A stretch of DNA of 64,000 nucleotides, taken from the NCBI GenBank assembly GCA_964202965.1, contig CAXNKG010000003.1, positions 1-64,000 of the forward strand. Direction: 5' to 3'. Position numbers and translations under genes: made by a program. The DNA is from CAXNKG01 sp964202965 (lineage in GTDB: Bacteria; Acidobacteriota; Vicinamibacteria; Vicinamibacterales; UBA2999). The notes below the pieces were generated by a model. It ran no database searches. It saw only the letters and a list, made by a program, of their open reading frames with translations, and was not told the DNA's origin. Every line of letters starts with the position of its first letter. Position 1 is the stretch's first letter. Positions 35,089 to 45,238 of this stretch are shown piece after piece.

Positions 35089-36612
35089 GTGCTCGCCAGT
35101 CTTTGCAGCGCCGCCGTCTTCGGCATCGATGCCTATCCGGTCCAGATTGAGATTGACGTGTCGTTCGGGCTGCCGAACTTCACGATGGTGGGCCTGCCGG
35201 ACGCCACCGTCCGGGAAAGCCGCGATCGCGTCCGGGCGGCGATTCGGAATTCGGGGTTCGAGTTCCCCTCGCATCGGATTACCGTCAACCTGGCGCCCGC
35301 CGACGTCCGGAAGGCGGGATCTTCGTTCGACCTGCCCATTGCGCTCGGCCTGCTCGCCACATCCGGCCAGCTGTCCCGCCGATCGATCGACGACACCATC
35401 GTTCTCGGCGAGCTCTCGCTCGACGGCGGAATCAACGGCATTCGCGGTGTTCTCCCGATTGCCATCGCGGCCCGGCGCCTCGGGCTGCGCCGCCTGCTGC
35501 TGCCGCCGCAGAACGCGGCGGAAGCCTGCGCGGTTGAGGGGGTCGAGGTCTGCGTCGCGCGCTCGCTGCCGGAGGCGCTGACTGCGCTCAACTATCCGGA
35601 CCGGGCGGAACGCGCGTCGGCCGGTCCCCCGCCGCCCCCGCCGTCCGCGATCGACAGTGCCGCCGACGGCGACCTCTCGGATGTTCGCGGCCAGGCGCTT
35701 GCGCGGCGCGCGTTGGAGGTGGCGGCGGCGGGCGGCCACAACCTGCTGATGTGCGGCCCGCCGGGCGCGGGCAAGACGATGCTGGCACGACGGCTGGCGG
35801 GTGTCCTCCCGCCCTTGAGTTTCGACGAGGCGCTCGAATGCACCGCGATTCATTCGGTGGCCGGCACGCTGCGCCCAGGGGCAGGGCTACTCACGGCGCG
35901 TCCCTTCCGTGCGCCGCATCACACGATCTCCAACGTCGCCCTCGTGGGCGGGGGTGCCATCCCGCGGCCTGGAGAGATTTCGATGGCACACAACGGGGTG
36001 CTGTTTCTGGACGAGATGCCGGAGTTCGACCGCCGCGTCCTCGAGGTGCTTCGTCAGCCGCTGGAGGAAGGACACGTGACGATCGCCCGCGCCGCGCGCA
36101 CGGTCGCCTTCCCTGCCCGCTTCGTGCTCGTGGCGGCCATGAATCCATGCCCGTGCGGGTACCAGGGCGATACGCGTCGCCTGTGCCGCTGCACGCCACC
36201 GCAGATCGATCGCTATCGCGGCAGGATTTCAGGGCCGCTTCGCGACCGGATCGATCTGATCGTTGACGTACCCGCCGTTCCCCTCGCCGCGATCACGGAC
36301 GGCCAGCCGGGCGAACCCACCCGCATCGTCCGTCAGCGCGTGTCCGCTGCGCGCAGTGCGCAGCAGGTGCGATACGAGGGACTGCCGCCGCGCATGAATG
36401 CGGAGCTCCGGGGTGCGCTGGTGCCGCGCTTCTGCGCGCCCACGGCGGCCGGGCGCGAACTCCTTCGCCGCGCCATCGATCGGCTCGGTCTCAGCGCGCG
36501 CGGCTACGACCGCGTTCTCAAAGTCGCGCGCACGATCGCCGACCTTGCGGATTCGGCCGTCGTCGACAGCGATCACGTGGCGGAAGCGCTTCAGTATCGA
36601 TCGCTCGAGTAG
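35089..36612 (+). CDS. YifB/ComM-family Mg-chelatase-like AAA+ ATPase
   Basis: The start is the GTG at 35089 (LASLCSAAVFGIDAYPVQIEIDV), which matches the conserved family opening; the TTG at 35071 would add six residues. The 507-aa protein has the N-terminal ChlI-like domain (GLPNFTMVGLPDATVRESRDRVRAAI), Walker A in CGPPGAGKTMLARRLAG, Walker B in NGVLFLDEMPEF, the family motif AAMNPCPCGYQGD with CRCTP, and a C-terminal Mg-chelatase domain (LSARGYDRVLKVARTIADL). In Gram-negative species ComM is a hexameric helicase that promotes branch migration during natural transformation. It is divergent from the coiled-coil gene with about 170 bp between. Confidence 0.9.
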   Translation: MLASLCSAAVFGIDAYPVQIEIDVSFGLPNFTMVGLPDATVRESRDRVRAAIRNSGFEFPSHRITVNLAPADVRKAGSSFDLPIALGLLATSGQLSRRSIDDTIVLGELSLDGGINGIRGVLPIAIAARRLGLRRLLLPPQNAAEACAVEGVEVCVARSLPEALTALNYPDRAERASAGPPPPPPSAIDSAADGDLSDVRGQALARRALEVAAAGGHNLLMCGPPGAGKTMLARRLAGVLPPLSFDEALECTAIHSVAGTLRPGAGLLTARPFRAPHHTISNVALVGGGAIPRPGEISMAHNGVLFLDEMPEFDRRVLEVLRQPLEEGHVTIARAARTVAFPARFVLVAAMNPCPCGYQGDTRRLCRCTPPQIDRYRGRISGPLRDRIDLIVDVPAVPLAAITDGQPGEPTRIVRQRVSAARSAQQVRYEGLPPRMNAELRGALVPRFCAPTAAGRELLRRAIDRLGLSARGYDRVLKVARTIADLADSAVVDSDHVAEALQYRSLE

Positions 36613-36663
36613 GGCCACAGAGGCGCGGGCTTCGTGTCTTCTGTCCGTATCCGCCCCTGGAGG

Positions 36664-37521
36664 CTACGTCCGGGAACTGGCTGACCGACGGCCGAACATG
36701 GCCTGCGCGGCACTCGCCGCGATGACGACCGCGCCTCCGAGGAGCGTCCAGCGGCCCGGCGTCTCGGCATGCACCAGCCATGTCCAGATTGGATTCAGCA
36801 CGGGCTCCAGGAGAAGGAGCAGTGACAGTTGGAGTGCCGGCAGGTGGCCGACCGCGCTCGTCAGCAGGATGTACGCGAGGCCGATCTGGAACACGCCAAG
36901 GTAGACAAGCGTGGCCCATTCGGCGGGCGACGCAGCCGGGAGGGGGAGCAATACCGGAATGCCCGACGCGAACGCGAACACGTTGCCCGCAATGACGGCC
37001 GCGAGGGCTGTGCCTGGCGCGCGCTGTTCGCCCCAGCGCAAGCCCAGGAGCGTGAACGCCCACGTGACACTGCAGGCCGCACCCAGCACATTGCCCAGGA
37101 CCGGGTCAGGCGCGGTGGCCGTGGCTGCCGGCTGCCCGAGGAAGCAGAATGCGAGGCCGGCCGCCGCCGCCGAGACGAAGAGCAGGTCCCGCCGATCGAA
37201 GCGTTCGCGAAGCAGGAGAGGCGCCAGGGCCACGATGAACAGCGGCGCCGTCGACTGCAGGAAGATCGCGCTGGCCGCCGTCGTGAGCTTCGTCGACGTG
37301 ACAAACAGCACGAGGGTCGCGGCGTAGACGATGGCGATCGGCAGGACGCGCCAGGACCATCGCGCCCCGCCCCGGATCCACAGGATGAGCGCCAGGGCGG
37401 CCACGCCGGACCTGAGCGACGCCACCTGCATACCCGAGAACGCGCCTGTCTTGATGGCCGCGCCACCCGTGGAGAACAACAGGGCCGCGCCGATGACGCG
37501 CCAGGCTGAGGATTGCCACAT
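36664..37521 (-). CDS. EamA/DMT-family transporter
   Basis: This 285-aa protein has about ten hydrophobic segments in two EamA repeats. The first runs from VIGAALLFSTGGAAIKTGAFSGMQVASLRSGVAALAL to FLQSTAPLFIVALAPLLLRER, the second from GNVLGAACSVTWAFTLLGLRWG to LVYLGVFQIGLAYILLTSAVGHLPALQLSLLLLLEPVLNPIWTWLVHAETPGRWTLLGGAVVI. These end segments are typical of drug/metabolite exporters. The substrate cannot be read from sequence. It converges with YifB/ComM and is divergent from the M23 peptidase gene. Confidence 0.88.
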   Translation of the reverse strand: MWQSSAWRVIGAALLFSTGGAAIKTGAFSGMQVASLRSGVAALALILWIRGGARWSWRVLPIAIVYAATLVLFVTSTKLTTAASAIFLQSTAPLFIVALAPLLLRERFDRRDLLFVSAAAAGLAFCFLGQPAATATAPDPVLGNVLGAACSVTWAFTLLGLRWGEQRAPGTALAAVIAGNVFAFASGIPVLLPLPAASPAEWATLVYLGVFQIGLAYILLTSAVGHLPALQLSLLLLLEPVLNPIWTWLVHAETPGRWTLLGGAVVIAASAAQAMFGRRSASSRT

Positions 37522-37605
37522 TCGTCTGATTTTCGCCTCCCCAGTTTCCTTTTGTCGAGCCGGGAACCCGTGTGGTAGCCTCGGGTTTTCCCTGCTCAGC
37601 TCCCA

Positions 37606-38541
37606 ATGAAGCCTTCAACGCGATACACGATTCTTGTGGCCGATCGCACCAGCGGACTGGTGCGCCGAGCGACGATCGCCTCTCGGCCAGTCGCGGTCGC
37701 GGTGTCGGTCGTGCTCGCGACGCCCATTCTTATCGGCTTTGGTGCGGCGTGGAAGGGCTGGAGCGATGTATCGGACCTCTACGCCAGCCACCGTGCGCTC
37801 GAGGTGGAGAACGCCAATTATCGGCAGGCCACTGAAGCCCTCGCCGGCCAGATCAACTCCCTGCAGAGCGCCATCAGCAACCTGAGCGAAAAGTCGACGC
37901 TCGATCCGAACCTGGCGCGCGCGATGAGCCGCCTGCCCGCGATCACCAAGTCGCGCGCCATGGGTGGTACCACGACGGCGCCCTCCAAGGATCAGGAACT
38001 GTCGTACGCCAAGACCTTGTCCGCGCTGGCGGCACCGGACGACACATTCGGGCTGCTGCGGTCGGTGCTCGAAGGGCTCCAGGATCGTCTCAATGTCGTC
38101 GCGCGGAACGTCGATCGCCGGAATGCGCTCGCCAATGCTACCCCGTCGATGTGGCCGGCCTACGGCTGGCTGTCGTCCGGGATGGGCCCGCGTCGTGACC
38201 CGGTGACCGGCGGTCCGGACTATCACTCGGGCCTCGACATTGCCGGTGAGCGCGGCCAGCCCGTCTACGCGACGGCGGCGGGCACCGTGCGGCATGTCGG
38301 CTATCAGGGCGCGTACGGCAACCTGATCGTCCTCGACCACGGGTTCGGACTCGAAAGCCGCTACGGCCACCTCCTCAAGTACCAGGTGAAACCGGGCGCG
38401 AAGGTGAAGCGCGGCGACATCATCGGCCAGGTCGGCGCCACGGGCCGTGCGACCGGGTACCACCTCCACTACGAAGTGTTTGCCAACGGCCGCCTCATCA
38501 ATCCGCTCCAGCTGCTCACGCAAAACCCGCGCGACCGATAA
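37606..38541 (+). CDS. M23-family (LytM) membrane-anchored peptidase
   Basis: This 311-aa protein has a short cytoplasmic start, one membrane helix (VLATPILIGFGAAW, about 38-55), a coiled-coil region (ALEVENANYRQATEALAGQINSLQSAISNL), and a C-terminal M23 domain (about 185-305). Zinc ligands are visible in YHSGLDIAG (H-x3-D) and GYHLHYEVF (H-x-H), with YGNLIVLDHG and GDIIGQVGATGRATG in the expected places, so it should be an active endopeptidase cutting peptidoglycan cross-links. The layout matches cell-shape or division LytM factors. The gene lies 84 bp before secA. Confidence 0.88.
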   Translation: MKPSTRYTILVADRTSGLVRRATIASRPVAVAVSVVLATPILIGFGAAWKGWSDVSDLYASHRALEVENANYRQATEALAGQINSLQSAISNLSEKSTLDPNLARAMSRLPAITKSRAMGGTTTAPSKDQELSYAKTLSALAAPDDTFGLLRSVLEGLQDRLNVVARNVDRRNALANATPSMWPAYGWLSSGMGPRRDPVTGGPDYHSGLDIAGERGQPVYATAAGTVRHVGYQGAYGNLIVLDHGFGLESRYGHLLKYQVKPGAKVKRGDIIGQVGATGRATGYHLHYEVFANGRLINPLQLLTQNPRDR

Positions 38542-38625
38542 CCTCCCTGCAATCTGCGGTCTCCTTGCCGGTTCGTAGCCTCGCGGCTAGAATCGGTGGA
38601 TCCATCTCTCTCCGCCACTCAGGAC

Positions 38626-41556
<2,931 letters not shown>

Positions 41557-41557
41557 C

Positions 41558-41647
41558 AATGGGGTCGGGAGTCATTTCTGGAGGACACTCCTTGATGGTC
41601 TCGAGATCCCGAAGGACTGTCCTCCACACATGACTCCCGACCCCATT
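41558..41647. repeat. 90-bp palindromic REP/MITE-like element spanning the secA-guaB junction and the guaB start codon
   Basis: The outer arms are perfect 18-bp inverted copies: AATGGGGTCGGGAGTCAT at 41558-41575 and its complement at 41630-41647. Inside, TGGAGGACA (41579-41587) pairs with 41618-41626, TCCTT (41589-41593) with AAGGA (41612-41616), and the centre is the palindrome TCTCGAGA (41599-41606). The whole stretch can fold into one long imperfect hairpin. The right arm contains the guaB ATG (41630) and codons 1-6. Confidence 0.85.
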
Positions 41648-43165
41648 CACTTTACCGAACTGACGACGCTGACTTCCGCGGGGACCGACATCGCCACCGC
41701 CCTCACCTTCGACGACGTCCTGCTCGTCCCGCAGCATTCGACGGTGCTTCCAAACCAGGTCGACATCTCGACTCGCTTCACCCGGAACATCCGTCTCAAC
41801 GTGCCGCTCCTGAGCGCGGCCATGGATACCGTCACCGAGTCGGCGATGGCCATTGCCATGGCGCAGCACGGCGGCCTCGGGATCATTCACAAGAACCTCT
41901 CCGTCGAAGAGCAGGCGTCGGAAGTGGATCGGGTGAAGCGGTCCGAGAGCGGCATGATCGTCAATCCGATCACGCTCTCCCCCACCCACCGCATCTACGA
42001 GGCGCTCGACCTGATGAAGCGGTACCGCATTTCCGGTGTGCCGATCACCGAGGACGGGAGCAAGGAGGGCCGCCTCGTCGGGATCCTCACCAACCGGGAT
42101 CTGCGGTTCGAAACGATCGTCGATCGGCCGATCTCCGACGTGATGACGACGGCGCCGCTGTACTCCGTCCCCGTCGGGACGACACTGGACGAGGCGCGCA
42201 CGATTCTTCACAAGCACAAGGTCGAGAAGTTGCTTGTCGTCGACAAGGAGTACCGGCTCAAGGGCTTGATCACGGTCAAGGACATCCAGAAACAGATCAA
42301 GTACCCACTCGCCTGCAAGGACGCGCTGGGCCGCCTGCGGTGCGGCGCGGCGATTGGCGTGGCGCGCGATGCGTTCGAGCGCGCCAGGGCCCTCGTGGAT
42401 GCCGGCGTCGATGCGCTCGTGATCGACACCGCTCACGGCCATTCTCAGGGCGTCATCGAGATGGTCGCCAGGATCCGCCGGGAGTTCCCGAACACCGAGA
42501 TCGTGGCCGGAAACGTCGCCACGGCGGAAGCGACCGACGCACTGATTGGCGCGGGCGTCGACGCCGTCAAGGTCGGCATCGGCGCGGGATCGATTTGCAC
42601 CACGCGCGTCGTTGCCGGCATCGGCGTCCCGATGATTTCGTCGATCATGGAATGCGCGAAGGCGGCCGCTGCCCACGACGTGCCCGTGATCGCCGACGGC
42701 GGCATCCGGTACTCGGGCGACGTGGTGAAGGCCCTGGCCGTCGGGGCGAGCTGCGCGATGATCGGCAACCTCTTCGCCGGCACGGATGAAAGCCCCGGCG
42801 AGCTGATCCTCTTCCAGGGACGCAGCTACAAGGAGTACCGCGGCATGGGGTCCATCGGCGCCATGCGACGCGGCAGCCGGGACCGCTACTTCCAGGACGA
42901 GTTCGACCTGGAGGGCGGCCGCGCAACCGAGAAACTGGTGCCGGAAGGCATCGAGGGCCGCGTGGCGCACAAGGGCAGCGTGGCCGCCATGATGTATCAG
43001 CTGTCCGGCGGCCTGCGTGCCGGGATGGGCTACTGCGGCAGCGGCACGATCCCGGAGCTGCAGCGCAAGGCAAAGCTGATCCGCATTACCCCCGCGGGCG
43101 CGCGCGAAAGCCACGTGCACGACGTGACCATTACGAAGGAAGCGCCAAACTACAGGATGGAATAG
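41630..43165 (+). CDS. guaB: Inosine-5'-monophosphate dehydrogenase GuaB
   Basis: GuaB oxidises IMP to XMP with NAD+, the committed step to GMP. The 511-aa protein has ALTFDDVLLVPQHS at 24-37, a CBS pair (about 115-230), catalytic C323 in GIGAGSICTTRVVAGIG, ADGGIRYSGDVVKALAVGA, and the flap and C-terminal segments GMGSIGAMRRGSRDRYFQDE and VPEGIEGRVAHKG. The ATG at 41630 is the only good start, but it lies in the right arm of the palindromic element, which encodes the first six residues (MTPDPI). The N-terminus is therefore longer than usual, and the start codon can be buried in a hairpin. No Shine-Dalgarno sequence is evident. Confidence 0.95.
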   Translation: MTPDPIHFTELTTLTSAGTDIATALTFDDVLLVPQHSTVLPNQVDISTRFTRNIRLNVPLLSAAMDTVTESAMAIAMAQHGGLGIIHKNLSVEEQASEVDRVKRSESGMIVNPITLSPTHRIYEALDLMKRYRISGVPITEDGSKEGRLVGILTNRDLRFETIVDRPISDVMTTAPLYSVPVGTTLDEARTILHKHKVEKLLVVDKEYRLKGLITVKDIQKQIKYPLACKDALGRLRCGAAIGVARDAFERARALVDAGVDALVIDTAHGHSQGVIEMVARIRREFPNTEIVAGNVATAEATDALIGAGVDAVKVGIGAGSICTTRVVAGIGVPMISSIMECAKAAAAHDVPVIADGGIRYSGDVVKALAVGASCAMIGNLFAGTDESPGELILFQGRSYKEYRGMGSIGAMRRGSRDRYFQDEFDLEGGRATEKLVPEGIEGRVAHKGSVAAMMYQLSGGLRAGMGYCGSGTIPELQRKAKLIRITPAGARESHVHDVTITKEAPNYRME

Positions 43166-43168
43166 CCG

Positions 43169-43203
43169 GTAGTGAGTAGGCGGTAGGCGGAAGTCAGTAG
43201 GTT
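43169..43203. repeat. Heptanucleotide tandem repeat at the guaB-tsaE junction
   Basis: Five consecutive 7-mers (GTAGTGA, GTAGGCG, GTAGGCG, GAAGTCA, GTAGGTT) fill the space between the convergent guaB and tsaE genes. The tsaE stop codon (complement of 43194-43196) lies inside the fourth unit, so the repeat defines the end of that reading frame. Confidence 0.6.
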
Positions 43204-43601
43204 ATTCGGCGCGAGGTCTCGTCCACAATCTCCATCGTCACCGTCGTCGCGCCCGCCAGCGTGTGAGAGAGGCGCTCGGGCCATTCAATCGCCAGCACGC
43301 CGTCCCGCACGCCCATCTCTTCCAGTCCCAGGTCGTTCGTCGCCGCACTGTCCAGCCGGTACAGGTCTACGTGATACAGCGTGAGCCGCCCGCCGCGGTA
43401 CTCGTGAATCAGGGTGAAGGTGGGGCTGCTGACTTCCCGTGTGTCGATGCCAAGGCCCGCAGCCAGGCCGCGGGCGAACGCGGTTTTCCCCGCTCCGAGG
43501 TTGCCCGACAGCAGCACGACGTCGCCGGCCGTGAGGGTGGCGGCGAGCTCGCGCGCCACCGCCTGCGTCTCGTCCTCGGACTTCGTGAGATGTGTGGTCA
43601 T
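43194..43601 (-). CDS. tsaE: tRNA threonylcarbamoyladenosine biosynthesis ATPase TsaE
   Basis: This 135-aa protein is a small P-loop ATPase needed with TsaB, TsaC and TsaD for the t6A37 modification of tRNAs. It has Walker A GNLGAGKTAFARGLA (about 33-47), EVSSPTFTLIHEY (switch region), HVDLYRLD and IEWPERL, all standard for TsaE. Length is normal, though the C-terminal residues are encoded within a heptanucleotide repeat that also provides the stop codon. It is the last gene of a minus-strand run that includes the gcv genes and the NAD(P)HX repair gene, 26 bp upstream. Confidence 0.93.
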   Translation of the reverse strand: MTTHLTKSEDETQAVARELAATLTAGDVVLLSGNLGAGKTAFARGLAAGLGIDTREVSSPTFTLIHEYRGGRLTLYHVDLYRLDSAATNDLGLEEMGVRDGVLAIEWPERLSHTLAGATTVTMEIVDETSRRITY

Positions 43602-43627
43602 CTGCAGGTGGACCGGGAGGCCCGCCC

Positions 43628-45193
43628 CTACGAGGTGGACTCTTCGTCGCAGAGCCGGCTGAGCGCCTTGCCGAGAAGCGCGGCAACGTCGGTGGCGGTC
43701 ATGGACACCTGCCCTTCGGCCGTCTCGGCAAGATCGCCAGCGGCGCCGTGCAGGAACACCGCAAGGCGGCAGGCCGCCTCCGCGTCGAGGAGCTGCGCGA
43801 GCCAGGCGGTAATCATGCCGGTCAGCAGGTCGCCGGTGCCGCCGGTCGCCATGCCGGCGTTGCCGGTCGGGTTGATGAAGACGCGCCCCTCCGGCGTGGC
43901 GATGATGGTGCGATGCCCTTTGAGGACCACGTACACACGCCGTGTCGCGGCGAACGTGGAGGCGACGTCGATACGGTGTGCCTGCACGTCATCGACCGAC
44001 GCGCCAATCAGTCGTGCCATCTCTCCCGGATGCGGCGTGATGATGACGTCGCGCTCCTCCCTGCCGACCAGGCTTGACGGATCATCGGCAAGAACAGCCA
44101 GCGCGTCGGCATCGAGCACGAGCGGCACCGTGGAACGCTCGAGCAGCGCCCGTACGAACTCCCCGACCGACGACTCGCGGCCAAGTCCGGGGCCGCAGGC
44201 GATGACGTCGTGCCGCATGTCCAGGATCGCGGCGACCGACGCCGCGGTGACGCACCCCGCCTTCGAGTCGGCCAGCGGCTCGGTCATGAACTCGGCGCCC
44301 ATCGACGCGATGATCGGCAGGCAGGACGCTGGCGTCGCGACGGTCACGAGGCCTGTCCCTGACCGGAGCGCGCCGACGGCCGCGAGAAACGCGGCGCCCG
44401 TCTTTCCGCGCGACCCGGCCACAATCGTCACGCGCCCGAAATCGCCCTTATGCGAGTCGGCCGCCCGCGGTTCCACGAGGAGCTTGAGCGACTCGGGCGT
44501 CAGCAGCTCGATGTACGGCCCCTCCAACCCTTCGACGACCTCAGATGGAATGCCGATGTCGGCAATCACCACGTCGCCCGCATGCGTCTCGCCTGGCGGC
44601 AGCACAAGCGGCAGCTTGGGGGTCGCGAGCGTGACCGTCATCGACGCGTCAATGCAGTCGCCGATGAGATGCGGCGTATCGGCGGACAGGCCGCTCGGAA
44701 GGTCGATGGACACGATCGGGATCCCGGACGCATTCACATCCGCGACGACCGTTTCCATCATGCCGGCAAGCGCCGACTTCAAGCCGGTGCCGAACATCGC
44801 GTCGACGATCAGCGTGCACTGCGAGATTTCGGAGAAATGCAGCTCCCAGGTCTGCTCGTCGCCGATCTCGACGACGGTCGCGCCGACGCGACCGAGGATG
44901 TCGAGATTCGAGCGGGCGTCCCCGCGGACGTCCGACACCGATCCCAGCAGGAACACCGCCACCTCGACCCCGCGCTGCATCAGCGTGCGGGCGACGACGA
45001 AGCCGTCCCCGCCGTTGTTGCCGCGCCCGCACAGCACGGCCACGCGCCCCTCGAGGCGCGACTCGTACGCCGCTTCGAGCGCGGCGACGACCTGACGGCC
45101 GGCATTCTCCATGAGCACCAGCGACGGAATGCCGATGTCTTCGACTGTGAAGCGATCGGCCTCGCGCATCTGCGCGGCATTGAGGATCCGCAT
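43628..45193 (-). CDS. nnr: Bifunctional NAD(P)H-hydrate epimerase / ADP-dependent NAD(P)H-hydrate dehydratase
   Basis: This 521-aa fusion repairs hydrated NAD(P)H. The N-terminal YjeF_N epimerase domain (about 1-210) has LVLMENAGRQVVAAL, VLCGRGNNGGDGFVVARTL, IVDAMFGTGL and VSIDLPSGLSADT. The C-terminal ribokinase-like dehydratase domain (about 225-515) has KGDFGRVTIVAGSRGKTGAAFLAAVGALRSGTGLVTVA, CGPGLGRESS, VLDADAL, ITPHPGEMARL, LKGHRTIIATPEG and NPTGNAGMATGGTGDLLTGMITAWL. Both domains look intact. It lies between gcvP (45 bp away, with a small palindrome in the gap) and tsaE. Confidence 0.94.
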   Translation of the reverse strand: MRILNAAQMREADRFTVEDIGIPSLVLMENAGRQVVAALEAAYESRLEGRVAVLCGRGNNGGDGFVVARTLMQRGVEVAVFLLGSVSDVRGDARSNLDILGRVGATVVEIGDEQTWELHFSEISQCTLIVDAMFGTGLKSALAGMMETVVADVNASGIPIVSIDLPSGLSADTPHLIGDCIDASMTVTLATPKLPLVLPPGETHAGDVVIADIGIPSEVVEGLEGPYIELLTPESLKLLVEPRAADSHKGDFGRVTIVAGSRGKTGAAFLAAVGALRSGTGLVTVATPASCLPIIASMGAEFMTEPLADSKAGCVTAASVAAILDMRHDVIACGPGLGRESSVGEFVRALLERSTVPLVLDADALAVLADDPSSLVGREERDVIITPHPGEMARLIGASVDDVQAHRIDVASTFAATRRVYVVLKGHRTIIATPEGRVFINPTGNAGMATGGTGDLLTGMITAWLAQLLDAEAACRLAVFLHGAAGDLAETAEGQVSMTATDVAALLGKALSRLCDEESTS

Positions 45194-45217
45194 TCAAACA
45201 GTAGGATACTCGGTCAC

Positions 45218-45237
45218 GCGCAGGCTGACGCCTGCGC
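45218..45237. repeat. Palindromic hairpin, copy 2 of a dispersed short palindrome
   Basis: GCGCAGGCTGACGCCTGCGC is an 8-bp perfect stem with a TGAC loop, filling the gap between gcvP and the NAD(P)HX repair gene. Its arms are identical to the core of the hairpin at 26444-26469; only one loop base differs (TGAC versus TCAC). Confidence 0.6.
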
Positions 45238-45238
45238 T

